A stretch of 64,000 bases of DNA from Bacillus sp. 2B10 (GTDB lineage: Bacteria; Pseudomonadota; Alphaproteobacteria; Sphingomonadales; Sphingomonadaceae): positions 1-64,000 of the forward strand of contig RPSH01000016.1 of assembly GCA_003946805.1 (NCBI GenBank), written 5' to 3'. The position numbers were made by a program, and so were the translations under genes. Positions 46,262 to 54,068 of this stretch are shown in pieces (the stretch's first letter is position 1; each line of letters opens with the position of its first letter). The notes below the pieces were generated by a model. That model did not search any database, had not been told where the DNA came from, and saw only the letters and a program-made list of their open reading frames with translations.

Positions 46262-47412
46262 GCGAACTGCTCCAGAACCTCGCCCAGCGCGTCGATATCG
46301 GCTTCGTCGACGTTCAGCGTCACCGAAATGCGCAGCCGCGCGGTCCCCGCCGGTACGGTCGGCGGGCGGATACCGCGCAGGTCGAATCCGGCGGCCTGCA
46401 CCGCCTGCGCCAGGCGCATCGCCCGGCCGTCGTCGCCGACGATCAGCGGCAGGATCTGCGTCCCCGTCACGTTCGCGCCGAGCGGCCCCAGCCGTGATCC
46501 GGCATGGGCTACCAGCGCCGCGAGCCGCTCGCGCCGCGCGGGCTGCTGCGCCAGCACCCGCAGCCCCGCACGCACCGCCGCCGCCATCACCGGCGACGGC
46601 GCGGTCGAGAAGATGAACCCGCGTGCCCGGTTGACCAGAAAGTCGATGACGACCGCCGGTCCGCACACCAGCGCGCCCTCGCTGCCCAGCGCCTTGCCAC
46701 AGGTGCGCAGGGTGACGACGTTCGACTGCCCCTCCAGCGCGGCGGCAAGGCCGCGCCCCTGCGGCCCGAACACCCCGGTCGCATGTGCCTCGTCGATCAG
46801 CAGCATCGCATCGTGCCGCGCCGCGACCGCCGCCAGCGCATCCAGCGGCGCGCGGTCGCCGTCCATGCTGTAGAGGCTCTCGACCGCGATCCACGGACTG
46901 CCCGTGCCGCCCTGCCGCCGCCAGTCGCGGATCGCGTCGTCGATCGCCTGCGGATCATTGTGCCCCGCTGCGACCGCAGGCGCGCGCGCCAGCCGCATCC
47001 CCTCATGCGCGCTGGCATGGATCAGCGTGTCGTGGACGATCAGGTCGCCGCGCTGCGGCAGCGTCGCCAGCAGCGCCGCATTCGCCGCGAAGCCGCTGGA
47101 GAACCACAATGCACGCTCGCTGCCGAAGAACGCGGCCGCCTCGTCCTCCAGCGCCTCGTGTTCGGCATGGTTGCCGCGCAGCAGCCGCGAGCCGCCCGAC
47201 CCCACCGGCACGCCGCGCGCGATCGCTTCGGCCACGGCGTCGCGCAGCACCGCCGACCCCGCCAGCCCCAGATAATCGTTCGACGCGAAATCGCGGCCCG
47301 CGATCGGCATCAGCGACCGCCGCCGGTCGATCGCCGACAGTCGCGCCAGATCGGCGGCGATCGGGCGCAGCGCCGGGGGCAGGGGGCTGGCAGGCTGTCG
47401 CTGGTCGGTCAT
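46258..47412 (-). CDS. bioF: 8-amino-7-oxononanoate synthase
   Basis: BioF condenses pimeloyl thioester with alanine. The 384-residue PLP enzyme has FASNDYLGLAG, GSGGSRLLRGNHAEHEALE, LIDEAHATGVFG and the PLP Lys240 (RTCGKALGSEG). First gene of bioFDA; the ATG is at 47410-47412. bioC and bioH (pimeloyl supply) are not in the window. No BioR-like TTATN6-type palindrome was seen upstream in the 125 bp to the AI-2E gene. Confidence 0.96.
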   Translation of the reverse strand: MTDQRQPASPLPPALRPIAADLARLSAIDRRRSLMPIAGRDFASNDYLGLAGSAVLRDAVAEAIARGVPVGSGGSRLLRGNHAEHEALEDEAAAFFGSERALWFSSGFAANAALLATLPQRGDLIVHDTLIHASAHEGMRLARAPAVAAGHNDPQAIDDAIRDWRRQGGTGSPWIAVESLYSMDGDRAPLDALAAVAARHDAMLLIDEAHATGVFGPQGRGLAAALEGQSNVVTLRTCGKALGSEGALVCGPAVVIDFLVNRARGFIFSTAPSPVMAAAVRAGLRVLAQQPARRERLAALVAHAGSRLGPLGANVTGTQILPLIVGDDGRAMRLAQAVQAAGFDLRGIRPPTVPAGTARLRISVTLNVDEADIDALGEVLEQFA

Positions 47413-47537
47413 GGCGCCTCCGCCGGCCGGGTGCCGGGGCGACGCCCATATCGTCCGGCCCGGCGTGGCGCAAATCTGGGTCGCCGCGCGTTACGCCGCC
47501 AATGGCGCGGACCACGGATAAGGACTAGGCTCGATAC

Positions 47538-48794
47538 ATGGCAGAAACCGCACCTCAATCCGATCCGTCCCGGCCCCCCGTCGACCGGACGGGGGCGAGC
47601 GGGACGGCGGCGACGCCGCCGGCCGACCCGGTCGATGCGCTGGTCGATGCCCCGACCGAGGAACTGCGCCGCGACCGGCTGCTCGCCGCGCTGACGCTGA
47701 TCGCCGGGATCGGTCTGGTGCTGGCGCTGCCGTTCGCGTTGCAGGCGGGCGCGCGCTTCTTCCTGCCGCTGACCGCCGCGATCGTGATCGCCATCGCGCT
47801 TGTCCCGCTGCTCGAATGGCAGGAACGGCACCGCGTGCCGGCCCCGCTCGCCGCGCTGTTCTGCGTCCTGCTGTTCCTGCTGGTCGCCAATGGCGCACTG
47901 GCGTCGATCGTCGTGCCGGCATGGGGCTGGGCCCAGATCCTGCCCGACCGGATCGACCGGGTGCAGGAAAACGTCGCGCCGCTGATCGATTTCTACGCCA
48001 GTCTCGAAAGGTTCGTGAACGGCCTGATCGCCAATGTCGCGACCGCGCCCGCCAAGCAGACCGCCAGCAGCGTCGCCCCGCCGCAGTCGCTGCTCGACCT
48101 CGTCACCACCTCGGCGCCGTCGGCGCTGCTGGAGATGTTCTTCGCGATCCTCGTGATCTACTTCTTCCTGGCCGGCTGGACCGACCTGCGCCGCGCGGCG
48201 ATTACCGGACGCAGCAGCTTCGGCGGGGCGATGGCGACGGCGCGGGTGATCCAGAACGTCGTCGACGACACCTCGGCCTATCTCGGCACGATCACGCTCA
48301 TCAACCTGATGCTGGGCGTCATCGTCGCGCTGGCGCTGTGGTATATCGGCATGCCGACGCCCCTGATGTGGGGCGGGATCGTCGCGCTGCTGAACTACGT
48401 GCCCTATCTTGGCCCCATCTTTGCCGCGCTGCTGCTGGCGCTGGGCGGGCTGATGACCTTTACCGATATCTGGTGGGCGCTGCTGCCCGCCGCGATCATG
48501 GTCGGCGCGCATCTGGTGGAAGCGAACGTGATAACCCCGCTGGTCGTCGGCCACCGCCTGACGATCAATCCGTTGATGATCCTCATCACACTCAGCTTCT
48601 GGGGCTGGGTCTGGGGCACGCCCGGTGCGTTGCTGGCGGTGCCGCTGCTCATCATCATCCAGACGGTGCTGAAGGGCGCGGGCAAGCCCGACATCGCCGG
48701 CTTCCTGTTCGAACACGGCACGCTGGTACAGGATGTGCCGCCGCCGTCGCGAAATCCGCCGGGAGCCGTTGACAGCCCCGGCAGCGCTCCGTAA
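47538..48794 (+). CDS. AI-2E family transporter (permease)
   Basis: The 418-residue integral membrane protein has about eight hydrophobic segments: two near residues 45-80, one near 95-120, one near 195-215, and the dense C-terminal set (LINLMLGVIVALALWYIGM, ALLNYVPYLGPIFAALLLALGG, LLPAAIMVGAHLVEANVITPLVVG). This is the AI-2E/PerM topology. The family includes AI-2 exporters and Na+/H+ antiporters, so the substrate is open. The N-terminus is a Pro/Asp-rich cytosolic stretch. It ends one base before the tRNA-Asp block. Confidence 0.88.
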   Translation: MAETAPQSDPSRPPVDRTGASGTAATPPADPVDALVDAPTEELRRDRLLAALTLIAGIGLVLALPFALQAGARFFLPLTAAIVIAIALVPLLEWQERHRVPAPLAALFCVLLFLLVANGALASIVVPAWGWAQILPDRIDRVQENVAPLIDFYASLERFVNGLIANVATAPAKQTASSVAPPQSLLDLVTTSAPSALLEMFFAILVIYFFLAGWTDLRRAAITGRSSFGGAMATARVIQNVVDDTSAYLGTITLINLMLGVIVALALWYIGMPTPLMWGGIVALLNYVPYLGPIFAALLLALGGLMTFTDIWWALLPAAIMVGAHLVEANVITPLVVGHRLTINPLMILITLSFWGWVWGTPGALLAVPLLIIIQTVLKGAGKPDIAGFLFEHGTLVQDVPPPSRNPPGAVDSPGSAP

Positions 48795-48815
48795 AGGCCG
48801 CCTCCTCGCTAGAGA

Positions 48816-48892
<77 letters not shown>

Positions 48893-48893
48893 C

Positions 48894-48913
48894 GGCGCAT
48901 CACAGGATGCGCC
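48894..48913 (+). terminator. Hairpin directly after tRNA-Asp copy 1
   Basis: GGCGCATC pairs with GATGCGCC around a 4-nt loop (ACAG), starting 2 bp after the CCA end. It also lies 12 bp beyond the 3' end of the convergent ghrA-like gene, so it could serve both. Confidence 0.6.
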
Positions 48914-48925
48914 GCTCGCGGACCC

Positions 48926-49852
48926 TCAATATCCCCGATCGCGCGTGACGACGCCGACCAGCGGCTCGCCGGCACGATGCCGCCGGATGTTGGCGAGGAC
49001 GGCCTTGCCCGATCCCTCATGGTCCGTCGTCGCGGCAACGTGCGGCGTCACGACCACCCGCGGGTGCCGCCATAGCGGGTCGCCGGCCGGCAACGGCTCG
49101 ACCGGCGTCACGTCGAGGATCGCACGCGACAGTCGTCCCGCATCCAGCGCCGCGACCAGCGCTTCGGCATCGAGATGCCCGCCACGTCCCGCACTGACGA
49201 CCGCCGCCCCCGGCGGCATCGCCTCGAACAGCGCTCTTCCCAGAAACCCGCGCGTTTCGGGCGTCAGCGGCAGCAGGTTGACCAGAATATCCGTCTGCGC
49301 CGCAAAGGCGTGCAGGCCCCGTTCCCCGTGAAAGCACGTCACCCCGGTCATGCTGCGCGGCGACCGGCTCCACCCCGACAGCGCGAACCCGAACGGCGCC
49401 AGCGCCGCGATCGCCGCCGAACCCATCTGCCCCAGTCCTGCGATACCGACGCGACGCTCCCCCGCCGGTACCTGCGGCAACTGACGCCACACCGCGTCCC
49501 GCTGCTGGTCGGCATAGGCGTACAGGTCGCGGTGCAGCGCCAGCACCGACATCGCGACATATTCGGCCATCGCCGCGGCGAGGTTCGGTTCGACCAGCCG
49601 CACCACGGCGACGTGCGGCGGCACCTGCGACAGGTCGAGCTGATCGACCCCCGCACCGATCGAGAACAACACCTCCAGACGGGGCAGCGTCTCGATCAGC
49701 CCCGGCGGCAGCGTCCACGCCGCCAGGTAGCGGATGTCCTCCGGATCGCCGATATCGGGCGCCAGCCGGACGTCGAGTTCGGGCATCGCCTGCGCGAACA
49801 TCGCCGCCCAAACCGCGCCCCGCGCCAATTGCGCGGTATAGAGCAATGCCAT
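48926..49852 (-). CDS. ghrA: Glyoxylate/hydroxypyruvate reductase A-like D-2-hydroxyacid dehydrogenase
   Basis: The 308-residue enzyme would reduce glyoxylate or hydroxypyruvate with NAD(P)H. It has the Rossmann motif GIAGLGQMGSAA, the substrate Arg region VNLLPLTPETRGFLG, VVSAGRGGHLD and the catalytic His in VVVTPHVAATT. The GhrA subgroup is favoured by length and by WSRSPRS after the cofactor motif. ATG at 49850-49852. Divergent from the following membrane-protein gene, 108 bp apart. Confidence 0.85.
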   Translation of the reverse strand: MALLYTAQLARGAVWAAMFAQAMPELDVRLAPDIGDPEDIRYLAAWTLPPGLIETLPRLEVLFSIGAGVDQLDLSQVPPHVAVVRLVEPNLAAAMAEYVAMSVLALHRDLYAYADQQRDAVWRQLPQVPAGERRVGIAGLGQMGSAAIAALAPFGFALSGWSRSPRSMTGVTCFHGERGLHAFAAQTDILVNLLPLTPETRGFLGRALFEAMPPGAAVVSAGRGGHLDAEALVAALDAGRLSRAILDVTPVEPLPAGDPLWRHPRVVVTPHVAATTDHEGSGKAVLANIRRHRAGEPLVGVVTRDRGY

Positions 49853-49960
49853 CGATCGCCTCCCTGTGCGAAACTGCGGCAGCCGTGCCGCATCGTCGAA
49901 CGGCCGGTCAAGCGCGCATCGGGTTGACAGTGATATGTTATTACGTTGAAAGCGCCGCCG

Positions 49961-51112
49961 ATGACCGAACCAGCGAAGCGTCCGACCATCCGCCTGCAAT
50001 CGATCGACGCGTTGCGCGGGCTGGTCATGGTCGTGATGCTGCTCGACCATGTGCGCGAGACGTTCTTCGTGCATTTGCAGGTCGCTGATCCCGTCGATGC
50101 GCGCAGCGTCATGCCCGCGCTGTTCTTCACCCGGCTGCTCAGTTCGATCTGCGCACCGGTATTCGTCGCGCTGACCGGGCTGTCGGCATGGCTATACGGC
50201 CAGAAGCATTCGCGGGCCGAGGTTTCCGGCTTCCTGCTGCGGCGCGGGGCATTCCTGCTGGTCCTCGAAATAACCTTCGTCTCGTTCGCATGGAGCGCGA
50301 AGTTTCCGCCGCAGACGCTGTGGTTGCAGGTCATCTGGGCGATCGGCGCGAGCATGATCGTCCTCGCCGGGGCGGTGCATCTGTCGCGGGGGGTGATCGT
50401 GGCGCTCGGGCTGGCGATCGTCGGCGGCCATAACCTGCTCGACGGCATCGTGCTGGCGCCGGGCGACGCCTTTTTCGTGCCATGGGCGCTGCTGCACCAG
50501 CGCGCCGCCTTCGAATTCCTCGGCATCACGTGGAAGACGACCTATCCGGCATTGCCATGGATCGGGGTGATCCTGCTCGGCTACGGCATCGGCCCGTGGT
50601 TCGCGACCGCCACCGCGCCCGCAGTGCGACAGCGGCGGCTGGTGCTGCTCGGGGTGCTGCTGCTCGCCGGCTTCGTGATATTGCGCGCGCTCGACCTGTA
50701 TGGCGACCGGCCATGGTTCGATGCGGGCACGCCGCTGCGCATCGCGATCAGCTTCCTTGCGCTCACCAAATATCCGCCGTCGCTGCTGTACCTGATGCCG
50801 ACGCTAGGGCTCGGCGCGCTGCTGCTGGCGGCGCTCGAGTCGGGGCAGGGGTCGCGCTGGCTGCCGGCGCTGGCGATCTTCGGCGCCGCGCCGATGTTCT
50901 TCTACCTGCTCCACCTCTATGTGTTGCGCGCCATCTATCTCGGGGTCCTCGCGTTGTACGGGCCGAACCATGGCGAGGTGTACGGGTTCGATCACATCAT
51001 CGGCGTCTGGGCGCTGTACGCGGTACTGCTCGCGCTGCTTTATCCGCCGACCCGCCGGTTCGCGCAGTTCAAGCAACGCCGCCGCGACATCCCGTGGCTC
51101 AAATATCTCTAG
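49961..51112 (+). CDS. DUF1624 / heparan-glucosaminide acetyltransferase-like membrane protein
   Basis: The 383-residue product has about ten hydrophobic segments. It starts with the family motif LQSIDALRGLVMVVMLLDHVRE, containing an Asp-Ala-Leu-Arg-Gly and a His on the first helix, as in membrane acyltransferases that move acetyl groups across the bilayer. LTGLSAWLYG and APMFFYLLHLYVLR fit too. The acceptor is unknown. ATG 49961 is used; a TTG at 49946 is an alternative. Its 3' end overlaps the convergent M20 gene by 4 bp. Confidence 0.78.
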   Translation: MTEPAKRPTIRLQSIDALRGLVMVVMLLDHVRETFFVHLQVADPVDARSVMPALFFTRLLSSICAPVFVALTGLSAWLYGQKHSRAEVSGFLLRRGAFLLVLEITFVSFAWSAKFPPQTLWLQVIWAIGASMIVLAGAVHLSRGVIVALGLAIVGGHNLLDGIVLAPGDAFFVPWALLHQRAAFEFLGITWKTTYPALPWIGVILLGYGIGPWFATATAPAVRQRRLVLLGVLLLAGFVILRALDLYGDRPWFDAGTPLRIAISFLALTKYPPSLLYLMPTLGLGALLLAALESGQGSRWLPALAIFGAAPMFFYLLHLYVLRAIYLGVLALYGPNHGEVYGFDHIIGVWALYAVLLALLYPPTRRFAQFKQRRRDIPWLKYL

Positions 51113-52275
51113 CCCTGGCGCGCACCGACCAGCCGTTCGGCCAGCGCCGCGATCCAGGCGATTCCGGGGCCGATGATCGCATCGTTGAAGTCGTAGCGCG
51201 GATGATGGAGCGCCGGGTTCTCGCCCTCCGCCCGCGCCTGTCCCAGCCAGACATAGGCGCCCGGACAGGCCTGTAGCATGAACGCGAAATCCTCGGCGGT
51301 CAGCGCCGGATCGGGTGCCTCGCCATGGACCAGCCCGGCGGCCGCCGCCGCGTCCAGCGCGATCGTCGCCGCGCGCGGATCGTTGATCGTCGGCGGATAC
51401 ATGCGGGTATAGGTCAGCTCGACCCGCGTGTCGGTGGCGATGCCGATCCCCGCCGCCATCGCGCCGATCGCCGCCTCGATCCGCGCCTGCACGGCCGGGT
51501 CGAAGCTGCGCACGGTACCGACCAGCGTCACCGCTGCGGGCAGGACATTGTGCGTGTCGCCGCCATTGATCTGCGTGACCGACAGCACCGCCTGGTCGGT
51601 CGGTGCGATTCGCCGCGCGACGATGGTGTTGAGCTGCGTCACCAGCTGCGCCGCCGCCAATATGGCATCGGGCGTGCCATGGGGCATCGCGGCGTGGCCG
51701 CCCCTGCCGTGGATCGCGATCGCGAACTTGTCCGCCGCCGCCATGATCGGCCCGGCACGCGTCCGAAGCTCGCCGGCGGGCAGGTCTGGCCAGTTGTGGA
51801 GCGCGAAGACATGGTCGCACGGGAATCGATCGAACAACCCGTCCTCGATCATCGCCCGCGCGCCGGCCTGTCCCTCTTCGGCCGGCTGGAACAGGAAATG
51901 GATCGTGCCGTCGAACGGCGGCAGGGTGGCGAGATGCCGCGCCGCGCCGATCAGGATCGCGGTATGTCCGTCATGGCCGCAGCCGTGGAACACGCCGGGC
52001 ACCGTGCTGGCATGGCGCGGCGTGCCCTGTTCTTGGAATGGCAGCGCATCCATGTCGGCACGCAGCCCCAGCGTCGTTCCCGGCCGCCCATGGGTCAGCG
52101 TCGCCACCACCCCGGTCCCGCCGATGCCGGTCGTGACGGCAAGGCCCGCCGCGCGCAGCTGTTCGGCGACGATTCCCGCGGTGCGATGCTCGGCAAAGGC
52201 CAGTTCGGGATGGGCGTGGAGATCGTGCCGGATCGCGGTCACGGCATCGACGATCTCGGCAAAATGCTGGGTCAT
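51109..52275 (-). CDS. M20-family amidohydrolase (hippurate-hydrolase/IAA-amino-acid-hydrolase type)
   Basis: The 388-residue protein has IRHDLHAHPELAFAEHRTA, the metal motif VFHGCGHDGHTAIL, FQPAEEGQAGARAMIEDG with the catalytic glutamates, GRGGHAAMPHGTPDAI (dimer-contact His) and the late HHPRYDFND. This subgroup splits N-acyl amino acids such as hippurate. It is distinct from the M20 enzyme of the AST operon. The chosen ATG (52273-52275) gives the family N-terminus MTQHFAEIVDA. Confidence 0.9.
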   Translation of the reverse strand: MTQHFAEIVDAVTAIRHDLHAHPELAFAEHRTAGIVAEQLRAAGLAVTTGIGGTGVVATLTHGRPGTTLGLRADMDALPFQEQGTPRHASTVPGVFHGCGHDGHTAILIGAARHLATLPPFDGTIHFLFQPAEEGQAGARAMIEDGLFDRFPCDHVFALHNWPDLPAGELRTRAGPIMAAADKFAIAIHGRGGHAAMPHGTPDAILAAAQLVTQLNTIVARRIAPTDQAVLSVTQINGGDTHNVLPAAVTLVGTVRSFDPAVQARIEAAIGAMAAGIGIATDTRVELTYTRMYPPTINDPRAATIALDAAAAAGLVHGEAPDPALTAEDFAFMLQACPGAYVWLGQARAEGENPALHHPRYDFNDAIIGPGIAWIAALAERLVGARQG

Positions 52276-52418
52276 GGCGGTCCCTGAGAAAGCGCCAGCT
52301 TGCCGCCGCCGTCGCATCCCGGTCAACCACCCGCCGCCGCTGCTTTTTGCCGACGGGCGCGAAGAACACGCTTTACACCGCCGGTCGGCTATCCTACAGG
52401 CCGCCTCCTCGCTTGAGA

Positions 52419-52494
<76 letters not shown>

Positions 52495-52495
<1 letters not shown>

Positions 52496-52518
52496 TCCTC
52501 CCGCCCGTCGCGGAGGAT
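52495..52518 (+). terminator. Hairpin at the end of tRNA-Asp copy 2
   Basis: ATCCTCC (from the last A of the tRNA) pairs with GGAGGAT around a 10-nt loop. It differs in sequence from the hairpin after copy 1. The convergent DUF2842 gene stops 6 bp away. Confidence 0.55.
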
Positions 52519-52523
52519 CGGCG

Positions 52524-52745
52524 CTACCGCCAGCGGCCGGTTTCCATCCACAGAAGCATGCGTCGCATCGGCAGCACCCACAGCCACGCGATGCCGGCGA
52601 CAAGGTAGAATGCGAGCTGCAGCACCCAGTGCCAGCCACCGACCACCGCCGACAGCATCGCGACTGCCACCGCCCACACGGTCAGCATGACCAGGATCGC
52701 CAGGACCCCGGCCGGTTTGCGCCAGGTCGGTTCGTTCACAATCAT
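52524..52745 (-). CDS. DUF2842 small membrane protein
   Basis: The 73-residue product has two hydrophobic segments (AGVLAILVMLTVWAVAVAMLSAVVG and HWVLQLAFYLVAGIAWLWVLP) and the C-terminal PMRRMLLWMETGRWR, the pattern of DUF2842 in alphaproteobacteria. Function unknown. The ATG overlaps the cyclo-ligase stop (ATGA), so it is translated with it. Confidence 0.82.
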   Translation of the reverse strand: MIVNEPTWRKPAGVLAILVMLTVWAVAVAMLSAVVGGWHWVLQLAFYLVAGIAWLWVLPMRRMLLWMETGRWR

Positions 52746-53281
52746 TCTCCCGGCAGGAACAGGTCGGTTTCGGTGACGATCGCATCCAGCGCGACGTCCC
52801 ACGGATCGCACGGCAGGCGATCGACCTGCTGCACCGACCATGCGATGCCGATCTTGAGCGCGTCGGGCAATGCCGCAAACGCCCGGTCGTAATGCCCAGC
52901 GCCCTGGCCCAGCCGGTTGCACGCCGAATCGAACCCGACCAGCGGCGTCAGGATGATCGCCGGGGCGACCGGCGGCGTATCGGCGGCGGGCTGGCGCAAC
53001 CCGAACGGTCCGTCGTGCAGCCGGTCGCCGGCGTGGAAGGCGATCGGCGATTTCCGGTCGATCACGACCGGCCACGCCAGCACCGCGCCCGCGGCCACCG
53101 CCATGCGATCGAACGCGGCCGGATCGGCTTCGCCGCCTACCGGGACATAGCTGGCGACGATCATGCCGGGCCGCAGCGCGCGCAGGAACAGCGGCGGCGG
53201 GGCAGGGGGCGCCGGACCGCCTGCCGCGAACGTCCGTCGCCGGGCGCGCAATCCGGCACGCAGGGCGGCCTTGTCGATCAT
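52742..53281 (-). CDS. 5-formyltetrahydrofolate cyclo-ligase
   Basis: The enzyme returns 5-formyl-THF to 5,10-methenyl-THF using ATP. The 179-residue product has the N-terminal DKAALRAGLRARRR, the folate-site VASYVPVGGEADP, LTPLVGFD and the ATP-site GQGAGHYDRAF. ATG 53279-53281 is preferred; the frame's GTG or ATG options near 53308 would read through the 6S RNA terminal helix. zapA, 6S RNA, cyclo-ligase is a well-known conserved gene order. Confidence 0.9.
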   Translation of the reverse strand: MIDKAALRAGLRARRRTFAAGGPAPPAPPPLFLRALRPGMIVASYVPVGGEADPAAFDRMAVAAGAVLAWPVVIDRKSPIAFHAGDRLHDGPFGLRQPAADTPPVAPAIILTPLVGFDSACNRLGQGAGHYDRAFAALPDALKIGIAWSVQQVDRLPCDPWDVALDAIVTETDLFLPGE

Positions 53282-53294
53282 CGATCGGGGGTGT

Positions 53295-53452
53295 GGCGGA
53301 ACCACCATGGGCCGTTTGCCGCGTTATCCACTGACGCACGGTACGTCAGGTGGGGATCATGTACGTCAGACCAGGATCTGCGCAGGGACAACCCCCATGG
53401 ATGAAGAAATAGCCTCAGGGATTATGCAAGGCTCGCACCGGGCAGTCCCGCC
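53295..53452 (-). ncRNA. ssrS: 6S RNA candidate
   Basis: It sits in the classic place between zapA and the cyclo-ligase gene. On the minus strand the ends form a 12-bp helix with G-U pairs: 5' GGCGGGACTGCC (53452-53441) with 3' GGTGGTTCCGCC (53306-53295). Inside are CCTTGCATAATCCCTGAGGC, the mid-RNA bulge region and a CTGACG/CGTCAG stem-loop. 6S RNA binds sigma70-RNA polymerase and damps transcription in stationary phase. Exact ends are inferred from the helix. Confidence 0.75.
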
Positions 53453-53461
53453 ATCTCCTAT

Positions 53462-53761
53462 CTAGGCGTCCGGACCCCGTACCTCAAGGGCCGAAGCGAT
53501 CGCCTCCAGCCGCCCGGCGATCCGTTCCAGCACCGCAGCGGACGGATCGGCGGGCGTGTCCGCCGTTCCCTCGCTCAACTGGTCGGCCAGAATCAGCGCG
53601 ATGTAGAGCAACGTCCGCTCCGACGATCCGCCCGACGCGCGCTGTGCCGCCGCGGCATGGCGTTCCAGCAGCGCGCCCAGCGCCCGCAGCTTGGGTTCCT
53701 CGCCGTCGCGACAGCCGACCTGGTGGCTGCGTCCGGCGATGTTCAGCGTGATCTGGCCCAT
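53462..53761 (-). CDS. zapA: Cell division protein ZapA
   Basis: ZapA bundles FtsZ filaments at the division site. The 99-residue protein has the N-terminal strand ITLNIAGRSHQVGCRDGEE (family VxIxGRxYxL), LRALGALLERH, and a C-terminal coiled coil (LERIAGRLEAIASALE). The ATG at 53759-53761 overlaps the stop of the 63-residue gene upstream by 1 bp. The 6S RNA follows. Confidence 0.92.
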   Translation of the reverse strand: MGQITLNIAGRSHQVGCRDGEEPKLRALGALLERHAAAAQRASGGSSERTLLYIALILADQLSEGTADTPADPSAAVLERIAGRLEAIASALEVRGPDA

Positions 53762-53952
53762 CAGTCGGCGTCCGCTTCGCGCGCGATCACCGCGTCCAGC
53801 GCGCCGATCGCATCGCCGATCCGCGCCTTGAGCGCGGCATGTCGCGCGGCCAGCACCCGATTCGCCTCGCCCCGCGCATGGGCGGCGCGTTCGATCCGCG
53901 ACAACGCCTGTTCGATCCGCGCGACGGCGGCTGCATGGGGGTCGTCGTTCAT
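53761..53952 (-). CDS. Small coiled-coil protein, possible division partner of ZapA
   Basis: The 63-residue product is one predicted coiled coil (VARIEQALSRIERAAHARGEANRVLAARHAALKARIGDAIGALDAVIAREAD). It abuts zapA with a 1-bp overlap, so the two are coupled. Position and shape suggest an FtsZ-ring accessory factor, comparable in role to ZapB, but no sequence homology to ZapB can be claimed. Confidence 0.65.
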   Translation of the reverse strand: MNDDPHAAAVARIEQALSRIERAAHARGEANRVLAARHAALKARIGDAIGALDAVIAREADAD

Positions 53953-54068
53953 CCGATGAAACTATCCCTGCTATACATGTTAAACAACCCTTGGGTTTGG
54001 CGGTTGACTGAACCGCGTGACGGTTCCAAAGGCTCGCGCAACCCTAGTAGCGCCCAACAGGAGTGCGC
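53953..54068. promoter_or_regulatory. Divergent promoter region of the zapA operon and tkt
   Basis: The 116-bp gap is AT-richer than its surroundings (CTATACATGTTAAACAACCC). It has a 6-bp dyad GCGGTT/AACCGC (54000-54016) containing TTGACT, a candidate -35 for tkt, and a short AACCC/GGGTT dyad next to it. ACAGGAG (54057-54063) is the tkt ribosome site. Confidence 0.4.

Noticed and set aside
47413-47537. BioR operator upstream of bioF
   Set aside because: No TTAT-x-x-ATAA type palindrome found in the gap.
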